A DNA stretch of 64,000 nucleotides from positions 45,547,441-45,611,440 of the forward strand of contig CM042012.1 in assembly GCA_023525715.1 (NCBI GenBank), in the 5' to 3' direction. The notes under the pieces were generated by a model that did no database searches, was not told the DNA's origin, and saw only the letters and a list, made by a program, of their open reading frames with translations. This stretch comes from Cichorium intybus (taxonomy: Eukaryota; Streptophyta; Magnoliopsida; Asterales; Asteraceae). Positions 37,904-51,477 of this stretch are shown here, piece after piece; position 1 is the stretch's first letter, and each line of letters opens with the position of its first letter. The translations under genes and the position numbers were made by a program.

Positions 37904-38436
37904 ATGGCCAAACTCGCAGCTTACTTCTTGTTTCGAATTGTTGTGTTCTCAGGTTTGTGAGCTCAATTCTCTTGCTAGATGCTTATAATCTTCGATAACG
38001 TTATTTTGATTTTAACATACGTGATGAAGTTTGTTGTAGATACATTGCGATATCCAACCTGATTTGTCTCAAAGCATATCTTGTTTGATTAAAATAGTTT
38101 CACATTGATTCCAAACATATCAAACTCATTGTGGAAAAATTATCATACAATAAATTTTAATATTTTCTTCTTGATTTAACATAGCAATGTGCACAATATC
38201 TAATATTATTTGGTTAATATTATAAGTAATATGTTTGATTTATTTATCTTCGTCTTTTAGTTGGGGTTCCGATTATCAATGGACAACAAAGATGTACAGT
38301 GGTGTGGGATCCAAACAGTTGTAATCTTAATGATTGTCGTGCACAATGTTTTCAACAGCACAATGGCGCAGAAGGAGTTTGCGAAATTTCAAGTGATAAG
38401 AGCCATTACGTTTGTATTTGTATTTACAATTGCTAA
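37904..38436 (+). CDS. Defensin-like peptide, copy 11 (L11R signal peptide)
   Basis: Exons 37904-37952 and 38261-38436, TATA-like box at 37816. L11R places an arginine inside the hydrophobic core of the signal peptide, the kind of change that often reduces targeting to the secretory pathway. The mature peptide is consensus, with silent GGG (Gly18) and GCA (Ala53). The L11R change is shared with copies 12 and 13 only. A long open frame in another phase (37783-37998) overlaps the promoter and exon 1 and is not a gene. Confidence 0.87.
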
Positions 38437-40105
38437 TGAAATCTTAAGCTAATAGGGTCACTTTGTGTTTAAACCTCAACTACATTAGAGATGCAATTAA
38501 ATTGAATAACATAATTTATATATATGAATTTTCGGATCTTTTTGAAATGTATTAAGTGAATTCATGTGAGACTTCTGTGATGGCGAATTGTTCGAGTTAG
38601 TAAAAGACCAACATATAAACTGTCTCTATACATCACTGTGATCAAGCATGTATCCGAAAAAAATAAAAAATCAGGGCGTTGTGTTAAATTGTTTACGGAG
38701 ATATTGTATGAACCTCAATGAACGCTCGTAACGGCGTGACGAGGATATGAAACACATTGTTTTATTCTATAAAATGTTAATGATGTCAAAACAGATATGA
38801 TAGTATATTTGAACTAGCCAACCATTGGAGTTTTGTCCGTCCCCTCATTACGTTTGCGTAAAAGTCGTACTATTATGGAGTATCAACGTATTATGTGCTG
38901 AAACCGTATAAATATGTAAAGATTTTTAGCTGAATGCCATCAATGTGGAAATGGTGTTTGGTCAACTTGTTGGCTACGATGTATATTTCTTAATAAATCC
39001 TTTCTGTCCACCTGGAGATGACATGTGCCCATTCAAGCTAGGGAGAAAAAAAGTTTCATATTCGATTTATTTTGGTTATGGCGATCAGTAAACTCCAGGC
39101 ATATATAGTCAGTTGTTTACGCATGTGGTTATATACCAGAATGGCGAAATCCATGTTTTACATGACGTTGTCCGTAGGTACATAACGGTATGGGTATCGG
39201 TACCGGAAAGTGCCAAAAAAAGTTCAATTGTAACCATCTTTGCACATTAAACGTGGTATAAAAAAGGTTTCCAGGGAAAGAGTTCCTTTTAAGATGGAGT
39301 TCGAACTCGGATGTTCATTCGTTACCGTTAAGATTAAAAGAATCAATAATTATGACTTTTTCAAACGAGGTACTTGACCTTCACTGGTAACTTGTAGGTA
39401 GTTTAAAATGTTAATTTTAAGTACAATTCCTAATATGTTCAAATGTCCAAATCATAATGCTAATGTGTAAGTAATACAAAATGCTACTGTGCAGGTAAAA
39501 TGCCAAGGTCTGATGTTGAAAAAAATAACACGCAGGTTCTAATCTGTCCAAATATACATCTATGAGATGTCATGCTCTTCTATTAGAAAAGGGTTAAGAT
39601 GCTAACAATGTAAGGGAAATTCCTAGGTCTGATGTTGAAAACATGTACATGTCTGATGTTGTCAAATACTTAGTATAGATGTTTAAACGCACAATCACCT
39701 CAAAAATTTCTGGTTTCATAAAAGCTTTTGAACCCAATTCAGATTATAATTAATCATTTCTTAGTATAACGTTTGAAGTGAATTATAAATCAATGAACTT
39801 TAAGAAAAAGAAATATATAAATTAATTATCAAGTTCGGTTTTAGAGAGGATTATGTGCATAATATAGGATAAACTTGAAAGCTTCTTTTATGTTACCTAT
39901 ATGTTACCGATGGAAGTTTTTTTCATCATTAATTACATTCAATTAAATCCTAGCAGTTTTGTACCTTTAACTTTTAATTAGGAATTGAAGAGAAGAGAAA
40001 GTAATGCTTACTTGGTCTATTTAAACGAACATTATCATCAATCCCCAAACAAAGAGGTTCAGAAATCCTACGTTGAAGTTATCGGTCTCTGTAATGCGCA
40101 TAAAC

Positions 40106-40638
40106 ATGGCCAAACTCGCAGCTTACTTCTTGTTTCGAATTGTTGTGTTCTCAGGTTTGTGAGCTCAATTCTCTTGCTAGATGCTTATAATCTTCGATAA
40201 CGTTATTTTGATTTTAACATACGTGATGAAGTTTGTTGTAGATACATTGCGATATCCAACCTGATTTGTCTCAAAGCATATCTTGTTTGATTAAAATAGT
40301 TTCACATTGATTCCAAACATATCAAACTCATTGTGGAAAAATTATCATACAATAAATTTTAATATTTTCTTCTTGATTTAACATAGCAATGTGCACAATA
40401 TCTAATATTATTTGGTTAATATTATAAGTAATATGTTTGATTTATTTATCTTCGTCTTTTAGTTGGGGTTCCGATTATCAATGGACAACAAAGATGTACA
40501 GTGGTGTGGGATCCAAACAGTTGTAATCTTAATGATTGTCGTGCACAATGTTTTCAACAGCACAATGGCGCCGAAGGAGTTTGCGAAATTTCAAGTGATA
40601 AGAGCCATTACGTTTGTATTTGTATTTACAATTGCTAA
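40106..40638 (+). CDS. Defensin-like peptide, copy 12 (L11R signal peptide)
   Basis: Exons 40106-40154 and 40463-40638, TATA-like box at 40018. The protein is that of copy 11, with L11R in the signal peptide and a consensus mature part. Units 11 and 12 are almost the same over the whole 2202 bp, including the ggtatgggtatcggtacc tract before each of them. This makes it one of the youngest duplications in the array. Confidence 0.87.
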
Positions 40639-42307
40639 TGAAATCTTAAGCTAATAGGGTCACTTTGTGTTTAAACCTCAACTACATTAGAGATGCAATT
40701 AAATTGAATAACATAATTTATATATATGAATTTTCGGATCCTTTTGAAATGTATTAAGTGAATTCATGTGAGACTTCTGTGATGGCGAATTGTTCGAGTT
40801 AGTAAAAGACCAACATATAAACTGTCTCTATACATCACTGTGATCAAGCATGTATCCGAAAAAAATAAAAAATCAGGGCGTTGTGTTAAATTGTTTACGG
40901 AGATATTGTATGAACCTCAATGAACGCTCGTAACGGCATGACGAGGATATGAAACACATTGTTTTATTCTATAAAATGTTAATGATGTCAAAACAGATAT
41001 GATAGTATATTTGAACTAGCCAACCATTGGAGTTTTGTTCGTCCCCTCATTACGTTTGCGTAAAAGTCGTACTATTATGGAGTATCAACGTATTATGCGC
41101 TGAAACCGTATAAATATGTAAAGATTTTTAGCTGAATGCCATCAATGTAGAAATGGTGTTTCGTCAACTTGTTGGCTACGATGTATATTTCTTAATAAAT
41201 CCTTTCTGTCCACCTGGAGATGACATGTGCCCATTCAAGCTAGGGAGAAAAAAAGTTTCATATTCGATTTATTTTGGTTATGGCGATCAGTAAACTCCAG
41301 GCATATATAGTCAGTTGTTTACGCATGTGGTTATATACCAGAATGGCGAAATCCATGTTTTACATGACGTTGTCCGTAGGTACATAACGGTATCGGTATC
41401 GGTACCGGAAAGTGCCAAAAAAAGTTCAATTGTAACCATCTTTGCACATTAAACGTGGTATAAAAAAGGTTTCCAGGGAAAGAGTTCCTTTTAAGATGGT
41501 GTTCGAACTCGGATGTTCATTCGTTACCGTTAAGATTAAAAGAATCAATAATTATGACTTTTTCAAACGAGGTACTTGACCTTCACTGGTAACTTGTAGG
41601 TAGTTTAAAATGTTAATTTTAAGTACAATTCCTAATATGTTCAAATGTCCAAATCATAATGCTAATGTGTAAGTAATACAAAATGCTACTGTGCAGGTAA
41701 AATGCCAAGGTCTGATGTTGAAAAAAATAACACGCAGGTTCTAATCTGTCCAAATATACATCAATGAGATGTCATGCTCTTCTATTAGAAAAGGGTTAAG
41801 ATGCTAACAATGTAAGGGAAATTCCTAGGTCTGATGTTGAAAACATGTACATGTCTGATGTTGTCAAATACTTAGTATAGATGTTTAAACGCACAATCAC
41901 CTCAAAAATTTATGGTTTCATAAAAGCTTTTGAACCCAATTCAGATTATAATTAATCATTTCTTAGTATAACGTTTGAAGTGAATTATAAATCAATGAAC
42001 TTTAAGAAAAAGAAATATATAATTTAATTATCAAGTTCGGTTTTAGAGAGGATTATGTGCATAATATAGGATAAACTTGAAAGCTTCTTTTATGTTACCT
42101 ATATGTTACCGATGGAAGTTTTTTTCATCATTAATTACATTCAATTAAATCCTAGCAGTTTTGTACCTTTAACTTTTAATTAGGAATTGAAGAGAAGAGA
42201 AAGTAATGCTTACTTGGTCTATTTAAACGAACATTATCATCAATCCCCAAACAAAGAGGTTCAGAAATCCTACGTTGAAGTTATCGGTCTCTGTAATGCG
42301 CATAAAC

Positions 42308-42684
42308 ATGGCCAAACTCGCAGCTTACTTCTTGTTTCGAATTGTTGTGTTCTCAGGTTTGTGAGCTCAATTCTCTTGCTAGATGCTTATAATCTTCGAT
42401 AACGTTATTTTGATTTTAACATACACGATGAAGTTTGTTGTAGATACATTGCGATATCCAACACGATTTGTCTGAAAGCATATCTTGTTTGATTAAAATA
42501 GTTTCACATTGATTCCAAACATATCAATGGACAACAAAGATGTACAGTGGTGTGGGATCCAAACAGTTGTAATCTTAATGATTGTCGTGCACAATGTTTT
42601 CAACAGCACAATGGCGCCGAAGGAGTTTGCGAAATTTCAAGTGATAAGAGCCATTACATTTGTATTTGTATTTACAATTGCTAA
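42308..42684 (+). pseudogene. Defensin-like gene copy 13, splice acceptor deleted
   Basis: Exon 1 is present (42308-42356, with L11R). A 156-bp deletion then joins the intron at catatcaa to the exon 2 sequence at atggacaac (42527), removing the 3' part of the intron, the acceptor AG and the first codons of exon 2. The joined ends share tatcaa, which suggests microhomology-mediated loss or unequal exchange. The remaining AG at 42499-42500 would lead to an early TGA. The mature-peptide sequence is otherwise intact apart from V67I. The TATA-like box at 42220 remains, so a transcript without a functional product is possible. Confidence 0.9.
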
Positions 42685-44348
42685 TGAAATCTTAAGCTAA
42701 TAGGGTCACTTTGTGTTTAAACCTCAACTACATTAGAGATGCAATTAAATTGAATAACATAATTTATATATATGAATTTTCGGATCTTTTTGAAATGTAT
42801 TAAGTGAATTCATGTGAGACTTCTGTGATGGCGAATTGTTCGAGTTAGTAAAAGACCAACATATAAACTGTCTCTATACATCACTGTGATCAAGCATGTA
42901 TCCGAAAAAAATAAAAAATCAGGGCGTTGTGTTAAATTGTTTACGGAGATATTGTATGAACCTCAATGAACGCTCGTAACGGCGTGACGAGGATATGAAA
43001 CACATTGTTTTATTCTATAAAATGTTAATGATGTCAAAACAGATATGATAGTATATTTGAACTAGCCAACCATTGGAGTTTTGTCCGTCCCCTCATTACG
43101 TTTGCGTAAAAGTCGTACTATTATGGAGTATCAACGTATTATGTGCTGAAACCGTATAAATATGTAAAGATTTTTAGCTGAATGCCATCAATGTAGAAAT
43201 GGTGTTTGGTCAACTTGTTGGCTACGATGTCTATTTCTTAATAAATCCTTTCTGTCCACCTGGAGATGACATGTCCCCATTCAAGCTAGGGAGAAAAAAA
43301 GTTTCATATTCGATTTATTTTGGTTATGGCGATCAGTAAACTCCAGGCATATATAGTCAGTTGTTTACGCATGTGGTTATATACCAGAATGGCGAAATCC
43401 ATGTTTTACATGACGTTGTCCGTAGGTACATAACGGTATCGGTACCGGAAAGTGCCAAAAAAAGTTCAATTGTAACCATCTTTGCACATTAAACGTGGTA
43501 TAAAAAAGGTTTCCAGGGAAAGAGTTCCTTTTAAGATGGTGTTCGAACTCGCATGTTCATTCGTTACCGTTAAGATTGAAAGAATCAATAATTATGACTT
43601 TTTCAAACGAGGTACTTGACCTTCACTGGTAACTTGTAGGTAGTTTAAAATGTTAATTTTAAGTACAATTCCTAATATGTTCAAATGTCCAAATCATAAT
43701 GCTAATGTGTAAGTAATACAAAATGCTACTGTGCAGGTAAAATGCCAAGGTCTGATGTTGAAAAAAATAACACGCAGGTTCTAATCTGTCCAAATATACA
43801 TCTATGAGATGTCATGCTCTTCTATTAGAAAAGGGTTAAGATGCTAACAATGTAAGGGAAATTCCTAGGTCTGATGTTGAAAACATGTACATGTCTGATG
43901 TTGTCAAATACTTAGTATAGATGTTTAAACGCACAATCACCTCAAAAATTTCTGGTTTCATAAAAGCTTTTGAACCCAATTCAGATTATAATTAGTCATT
44001 TCTTAGTATAACGTTTGAAGTGAATTATAAATCAATGAACTTTAAGAAAAAGAAATATATAATTTAATTATCAAGTTCGGTTTTAGAGAGGATTATGTGC
44101 ATAATATAGGATAAACTTGAAAGCTTCTTTTATGTTACCTATATGTTACCGATGGAAGTTTTTTTCATCATTAATTACATTCAATTAAATCCTAGCCGTT
44201 TTGTACCTTTAACTTTTAATTAAGAATTGAAGAGAAGAGAAAGTAACGCTTATTTGGTCTATTTAAACGAACATTATCATCAATTCCCAAACCAAGAGGT
44301 TCAGAAATCCTACGTTGAAGTTATCGGTCTCTGTAAATGCGCATAAAC

Positions 44349-44881
44349 ATGGCCAAACTCGCAGCTTACTTCTTGTTTCTAATTGTTGTGTTCTCAGGTT
44401 TGCGAGCTCAATTCTCTTGCTAGATGCTTATAATCTTCGATAACGTTATTTTGATTTTAACATACGTGATGAAGTTTGTTGTAGATACATTGCGATATCC
44501 AACACGATTTGTCTCAAAGCATATCTTGTTTGATTAAAATAGTTTCACATTGATTCCAAACATATCAAACTCATTGTGGAAAAATTATCATACAATAAAT
44601 TTTAATATTTTCTTCTTGATTTAACATAGCCATGTGCACAATATCTAATATTATTTGGTTAATATTATAAGTAATATGTTTGATTTATTTATCTTCATCT
44701 TTTAGTTGGAGTTCCGATTATCAATGGACAACAAAGATGTACAGTGGTGTGGGATCCAAACAGTTGTAATCTTAATGATTGTCGTGCACAATGTTTTCAA
44801 CAGCACAATGGCGCCGAAGGAGTTTGCGAAATTTCAAGTGATAAGAGCCATTACGTTTGTATTTGTATTTACAATTGCTAA
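44349..44881 (+). CDS. Defensin-like peptide, copy 14
   Basis: Exons 44349-44397 and 44706-44881, TATA-like box at 44260. The protein is consensus. The acceptor tract reads atcttcatcttttag instead of the usual cgtcttttag and stays functional-looking. The 3' flank belongs to the aacctaaactac group with copies 9 and 15. Confidence 0.92.
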
Positions 44882-46545
44882 TGAAATCTTAAGCTAATAG
44901 GGTCACTTTGTGTTTAAACCTAAACTACATTAGAGATGCAATTAAATTGAATAACATAATTTATATATATGAATTTTCGGATCTTTTTGAAATGTATTAA
45001 ATGAATTCATGTGAGACTTCTGTGATGGCGAATTGTTCGAGTTAGTAAAAGACCAACATATAAACTGTCTCTATACATCACTGTGATCAAGAATGTATCC
45101 GAAAAAAATAAAAAATCAGGGCGTTGTGTTAAATTGTTTACGGAGATATTGTATGAACCTCAATGAACGCTCGTAACGGCGTGACGAGGATATGAAACAC
45201 ATTGTTTTATTCTATAAAATGTTAATGATGTCAAAACAGATATGATAGTATATTTGAACTAGCCAACCATTGGAGTTTTGTCCGTCCCCTCATTACGTTT
45301 GCGTAAAAGTCGTACTATTATGGAGTATCAACGTATTATGTGCTGAAACCGTATAAATATGTAAAGATTTTTAGCTGAATGCCATCAATGTAGAAATGGT
45401 GTTTGGTCAACTTGTTGGCTACGATGTATATTTCTTAATAAATCCTTTCTGTCCACCTGGAGATGACATGTCCCCATTCAAGCTAGGGAGAAAAAAAGTT
45501 TCATATTCGATTTATTTTGGTTATGGCGATCAGTAAACTCCAGGCATATATAGTCAGTTGTTTACGCATGTGGTTATATACCAGAATGGCGAAATCCATG
45601 TTTTACATGACGTTGTCCGTAGGTACATAACGGTATCGGTACCGGAAAGTGCCAAAAAAAGTTCAATTATAACCATCTTTGCACATTAAACGTGGTATAA
45701 AAAAGGTTTCCAGGGAAAGAGTTCCTTTTAAGATGGTGTTCGAACTCGGATGTTCATTCGTTACCGTTAAGATTGAAAGAATCAATAATTATGACTTTTT
45801 CAAACGAGGTACTTGACCTTCACTGGTAACTTGTAGGTAGTTTAAAATGTTAATTTTAAGTACAATTCCTAATATGTTCAAATGTCCAAATCATAATGCT
45901 AATGTGTAAGTAATACAAAATGCTACTGTGCAGGTAAAATGCCAAGGTCTGATGTTGAAAAAAATAACACGCAGGTTCTAATCTGTCCAAATATACATCT
46001 ATGAGATGTCATGCTCTTCTATTAGAAAAGGGTTAAGATGCTAACAATGTAAGGGAAATTCCTAGGTCTGATGTTGAAAACATGTACATGTCTGATGTTG
46101 TCAAATACTTAGTATAGATGTTTAAACGCACAATCACCTCAAAAATTTCTGGTTTCATAAAAGCTTTTGAACCCAATTCAGATTATAATTAATCATTTCT
46201 TAGTATAACGTTTGAAGTGAATTATAAATCAATGAACTTTAAGAAAAAGAAATATATAATTTAATTATCAAGTTCGGTTTTAGAGAGGATTATGTGCATA
46301 ATATAGGATAAACTTGAAAGCTTCTTTTATGTTACCTATATGTTACCGATGGAAGTTTTTTTCATCATTAATTACATTCAATTAAATCCTAGCCGTTTTG
46401 TACCTTTAACTTTTAATTAAGAATTGAAGAGAAGAGAAAGTAACGCTTATTTGGTCTATTTAAACGAACATTATCATCAATCCCCAAACCAAGAGGTTCA
46501 GAAATCCTACGTTGAAGTTATCGGTCTCTGTAAATGCGCATAAAC

Positions 46546-47078
46546 ATGGCCAAACTCGCAGCTTACTTCTTGTTTCTAATTGTTGTGTTCTCAGGTTTGC
46601 GAGCTCAATTCTCTTGCTAGATGCTTATAATCTTCGATAACGTTATTTTGATTTTAACATACGTGATGAAGTTTGTTGTAGATACATTGCGATATCCAAC
46701 ACGATTTGTCTCAAAGCATATCTTGTTTGATTAAAATAGTTTCACATTGATTCCAAACATATCAAACTCATTGTGGAAAAATTATCATACAATAAATTTT
46801 AATATTTTCTTCTTGATTTAACATAGCCATGTGCACAATATCTAATATTATTTGGTTAATATTATAAGTAATATGTTTGATTTATTTATCTTCGTCTTTT
46901 AGTTGGAGTTCCGATTATCAATGGACAACAAAGATGTACAGTGGTGTGGGATCCAAACAGTTGTAATCTTAATGATTGTCGTGCACAATGTTTTCAACAG
47001 CACAATGGCGCCGAAGGAGTTTGCGAAATTTCAAGTGATAAGAGCCATTACGTTTGTATTTGTATTTACAATTGCTAA
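46546..47078 (+). CDS. Defensin-like peptide, copy 15
   Basis: Exons 46546-46594 and 46903-47078, TATA-like box at 46457. The product is consensus. Its 3' flank and spacer resemble those of copy 9 (aacctaaactac, ccgtaaagtgcc and the catgtatgatg variant), and the next gene, copy 16, likewise matches copy 10. This suggests a multi-unit block duplication. Confidence 0.92.
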
Positions 47079-48741
47079 TGAAATCTTAAGCTAATAGGGT
47101 CACTTTGTGTTTAAACCTAAACTACATTAGAGATGCAATTAAATTGAATAACATAATTTATATATATGAATTTTTGGATCTTTTTGAAATGTATTAAATG
47201 AATTCATGTGAGACTTCTGTGATGGCGAATTGTTCGAGTTAGTAAAAGACCAACATATAAACTGTCTCTATACATCACTGTGATCAAGAATGTATCCGAA
47301 AATAACAAAAAATCAGGGCGTTGTGTTAAATTGTTTACGGAGATATTGTATGAACCTCAATGAACGCTCGTAACGGCGTGACGAGGATATGAAACACATT
47401 GTTTTATTCTATAAAATGTTAATGATGTCAAAAGAGATATGATAGTATATTTGAACTAGCCAACCATTGGAGTTTTGTCCGTCCCCTCATTACGTTTGCG
47501 TAAAAGTCGTACTATTATGGAGTATCAACGTATTATGTGCTGAAACCGTATAAATATGTAAAGATTTTTAGCTGAATGCCATCAATGTAGAAATGGTGTT
47601 TGGTCAACTTGTTGGCTACGATGTATATTTCTTAATAAATCCTTTCTGTCCACCTGGAGATGACATGTCCCCATTCAAGCTAGGGAGAAAAAAAGTTTCA
47701 TATTCGATTTATTTTGGTTATGGCGATCAGTAAACTCCAGGCATATATAGTCAGTTGTTTACGCATGTGGTTATATACCAGAATGGCGAAATCCATGTTT
47801 TACATGACGTTGTCCGTAGGTACATAACGGTATCGGTACCGTAAAGTGCCAAAAAAAGTTCAATTATAACCATCTTTGCACATTAAACGTGGTATAAAAA
47901 AGGTTTCCAGGGAAAGAGTTCCTTTTAAGATGGTGTTCGAACTCGGATGTTCATTCGTTACCGTTAAGATTGAAAGAATCAATAATTATGACTTTTTCAA
48001 ACGAGGTACTTGACCTTCACTGGTAACTTGTAGGTAGTTTAAAATGTTAATTTTAAGTACAATTCCTAATATGTTCAAATGTCCAAATCATAATGCTAAT
48101 GTGTAAGTAATACAAAATGCTACTGTGCAGGTAAAATGCCAAGGTCTGATGTTGAAAAAAATAACACGCAGGTTCTAATCTGTCCAAATATACATCTATG
48201 AGATGTCATGCTCTTCTATTAGAAAAGGGTTAAGATGCTAACAATGTAAGGGAAATTCCTAGGTCTGATGTTGAAAACATGTACATGTATGATGTTGTCA
48301 AATACTTAGTATAGATGTTTAAACGCACAATCACCTCAAAAATTTCTGGTTTCATAAAAGCTTTTGAACCCAATTCAGATTATAATTAATCATTTCTTAG
48401 TATAACGTTTGAAGTGAATTATAAATCAATGAACTTTAAGAAAAAGAAATATATAATTTAATTATCAAGTTCGGTTTTAGAGAGGATTATGTGCATAATA
48501 TAGGATAAACTTGAAAGCTTCTTTTATGTTACCTATATGTTACCGATGGAAGTTTTTTTCATCATTAATTACATTCAATTAAATCCTAGCCGTTTTGTAC
48601 CTTTAACTTTTAATTAAGAATTGAAGAGAAGAGAAAGTAATGCTTACTTGGTCTATTTAAACGAACATTATCATCAATCCCCAAACCAAGAGGTTTAGAA
48701 ATCCTATGTTGAAGTTATCGGTCTCTATAATGCGCATAAAC

Positions 48742-49274
48742 ATGGCCAAACTCGCAGCTTACTTCTTGTTTCTAATTGTTGTGTTCTCAGGTTTCCGAGC
48801 TCAATTCTCTTGCTAGATGCTTATAATCTTCGATAACGTTATTTTGATTTTAACATACGTGATGAAGTTTATTGTAGATACATTGCGATATCCAACATGA
48901 TTTGTCTCAAAGCATATCTTGTTTGATTAAAATAGTTTCACATTGATTCCAAACATATCAAACTCATTGTGGAAAAATTATCATACAATAAATTTTAATA
49001 TTTTCTTCTTGATTTAACATAGCCATGTGCACAATATCTAATATTATTTGGTTAATATTATAAGTAATATGTTTGATTTATTTATCTTCGTCTTTTAGTT
49101 GGAGTTCCGATTATCAATGGACAACAAAGATGTACAGTGGTGTGGGATCCAAACAGTTGTAATCTTAATGATTGTCGTGCACAATGTTTTCAACATCACA
49201 ATGGCGCCGAAGGAGTTTGCGAAATTTCAAGTGATAAGAGCCATTACGTTTGTATTTGTATTTACAATTGCTAA
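48742..49274 (+). CDS. Defensin-like peptide, copy 16 (Q49H)
   Basis: Exons 48742-48790 and 49099-49274, TATA-like box at 48654. The mature peptide carries Q49H just after the C-x3-C helix motif, the same change seen in damaged copy 1. All eight cysteines are kept. The leader reads ctctataatgcgc and the intron has gtttattgtag like copy 10. It is one of only three intact copies whose mature sequence differs from the common form. Confidence 0.9.
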
Positions 49275-50944
49275 TGAAATCTTAAGCTAATAGGGTCACT
49301 TTGTGTTTAAACCTCAACTACATTAGAGATGCAATTAAATTGAATAACATAATTTATATATATGAATTTTCGGATCTTTTTGAAATGTATTAAGTGAATT
49401 CATGTGAGACTTCTGTGATGGCGAATTGTTCGAGTTAGTAAAAGACCAACATATAAACTGTCTCTATACATCACTGTGATCAAGCATGTATCCGAAAAAA
49501 ATAAAAAATCAGGGCGTTGTGTTAAATTGTTTACGGAGATATTGTATGAACCTCAATGAACGCTCGTAACGGCGTGACGAGGATATGAAACACATTGTTT
49601 TATTCTATAAAATGTTAATGATGTCAAAACAGATATGATAGTATATTTGAACTAGCCAACCATTGGAGTTTTGTCCGTCCCCTCATTACGTTTGCGTAAA
49701 AGTCGTACTATTATGGAGTATCAACGTATTATGTGCTGAAACCGTATAAATATGTAAAGATTTTTAGCGGAATGCCATCAATGTAGAAATGGTGTTTGGT
49801 CAACTTGTTGGCTACGATGTATATTTCTTAATAAATCCTTTCTGTCCACCTGGAGATGACATGTGCCCATTCAAGCTAGGGAGAAAAAAAGTTTCATATT
49901 CGATTTATTTTGGTTATGGCGATCAGTAAACTCCAGGCATATATAGTCAGTTGTTTACGCATGTGGTTATATACCAGAATGGCGAAATCCATGTTTTACA
50001 TGACGTTGTCCGTAGGTACATAACGGTATCGGTATCGGTACCGGAAAGTGCCAAAAAAAGTTCAATTGTAACCATCTTTGCACATTAAACGTGGTATAAA
50101 AAAGGTTTCCAGGGAAAGAGTTCCTTTTAAGATGGTGTTCGAACTCGGATGTTCATTCGTTACCGTTAAGATTAAAAGAATCAATAATTATGACTTTTTC
50201 AAACGAGGTACTTGACCTTTACTGGTAACTTGTAGGTAGTTTAAAATGTTAATTTTAAGTACAATTCCTAATATGTTCAAATGTCCAAATCATAATGCTA
50301 ATGTGTAAGTAATACAAAATGCTACTGTGCAGGTAAAATGCCAAGGTCTGATGTTGAAAAAAATAACACGCAGGTTCTAATCTGTCCAAATATACATCTA
50401 TGAGATGTCATGCTCTTCTATTAGAAAAGGGTTAAGATGCTAACAATGTAAGGGAAATTCCTAGGTCTGATGTTGAAAACATGTACATGTCTGATGTTGT
50501 CAAATACTTAGTATAGATGTTTAAACGCACAATCACCTCAAAAATTTCTAGTTTCATAAAAGCTTTTGAACCCAATTCAGATTATAATTAATCATTTCTT
50601 AGTATAACGTTTGAAGTGAATTATAAATCAATGAACTTTAAGAAAAAGAAATATATAAATTAATTATCAAGTTCGGTTTTAGAGAGGATTATGTGCATAA
50701 TATAGGATAAACTTGAAAGCTTCTTTTATGTTACCTATATGTTACCGATGGAAGCTTTTTTCATCATTAATTACATTCAATTAAATCCTAGCCGTTTTGT
50801 ACCTTTAACTTTTAATTAGGAATTGAAGAGAAGATAAAGTAACGCTTATTTGGTCTATTTAAACGAACATTATCATCAATCCCCAAACCAAGAGGTTCAG
50901 AAATCCTACGTTGAAGTTATCGGTCTCTGTAAATGCGCATAAAC

Positions 50945-51477
50945 ATGGCCAAACTCGCAGCTTACTTCTTGTTTCTAATTGTTGTGTTCTCAGGTTTGCG
51001 AGCTCAATTCTCTTGCTAGATGCTTATAATCTTCGATAACGTTATTTTGATTTTAACATACGTGATGAAGTTTGTTGTAGATACATTGCGATATCCAACA
51101 CGATTTGTCTCAAAGCATATCTTGTTTGATTAAAATAGTTTCACATTGATTCCAAACATATCAAACTCATTGTGCAAAAATTATCATACAATAAATTTTA
51201 ATATTTTCTTCTTGATTTAACATAGCCATGTGCACAATATCTAATATTATTTGGTTAATATTATAAGTAATATGTTTTATTTATTTATCTTCGTCTTTTA
51301 GTTGGAGTTCCGATTATCAATGGACAACAAAGATGTACAGTGGTGTGGGATCCAAACAGTTGTAATCTTAATGATTGTCGTGCACAATGTTTTCAACAGC
51401 ACAATGGCGCCGAAGGAGTTTGCGAAATTTCAAGTGATAAGAGCCATTACGTTTGTATTTGTATTTACAATTGCTAA
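50945..51477 (+). CDS. Defensin-like peptide, copy 17
   Basis: Exons 50945-50993 and 51302-51477, TATA-like box at 50856. The product is consensus. The intron variants tgtgcaaaaattatc (shared with copies 18-20) and tatgttttatttat (shared with copy 18) mark the right-hand expansion group. Confidence 0.92.

Noticed and set aside
37783..37998. 71-codon frame over the promoter and exon 1 of copies 11-13
   Set aside because: It exists only because these units lack one leader base and carry a taggaattgaag change. It crosses the TATA-like box and leader and reads exon 1 out of phase.
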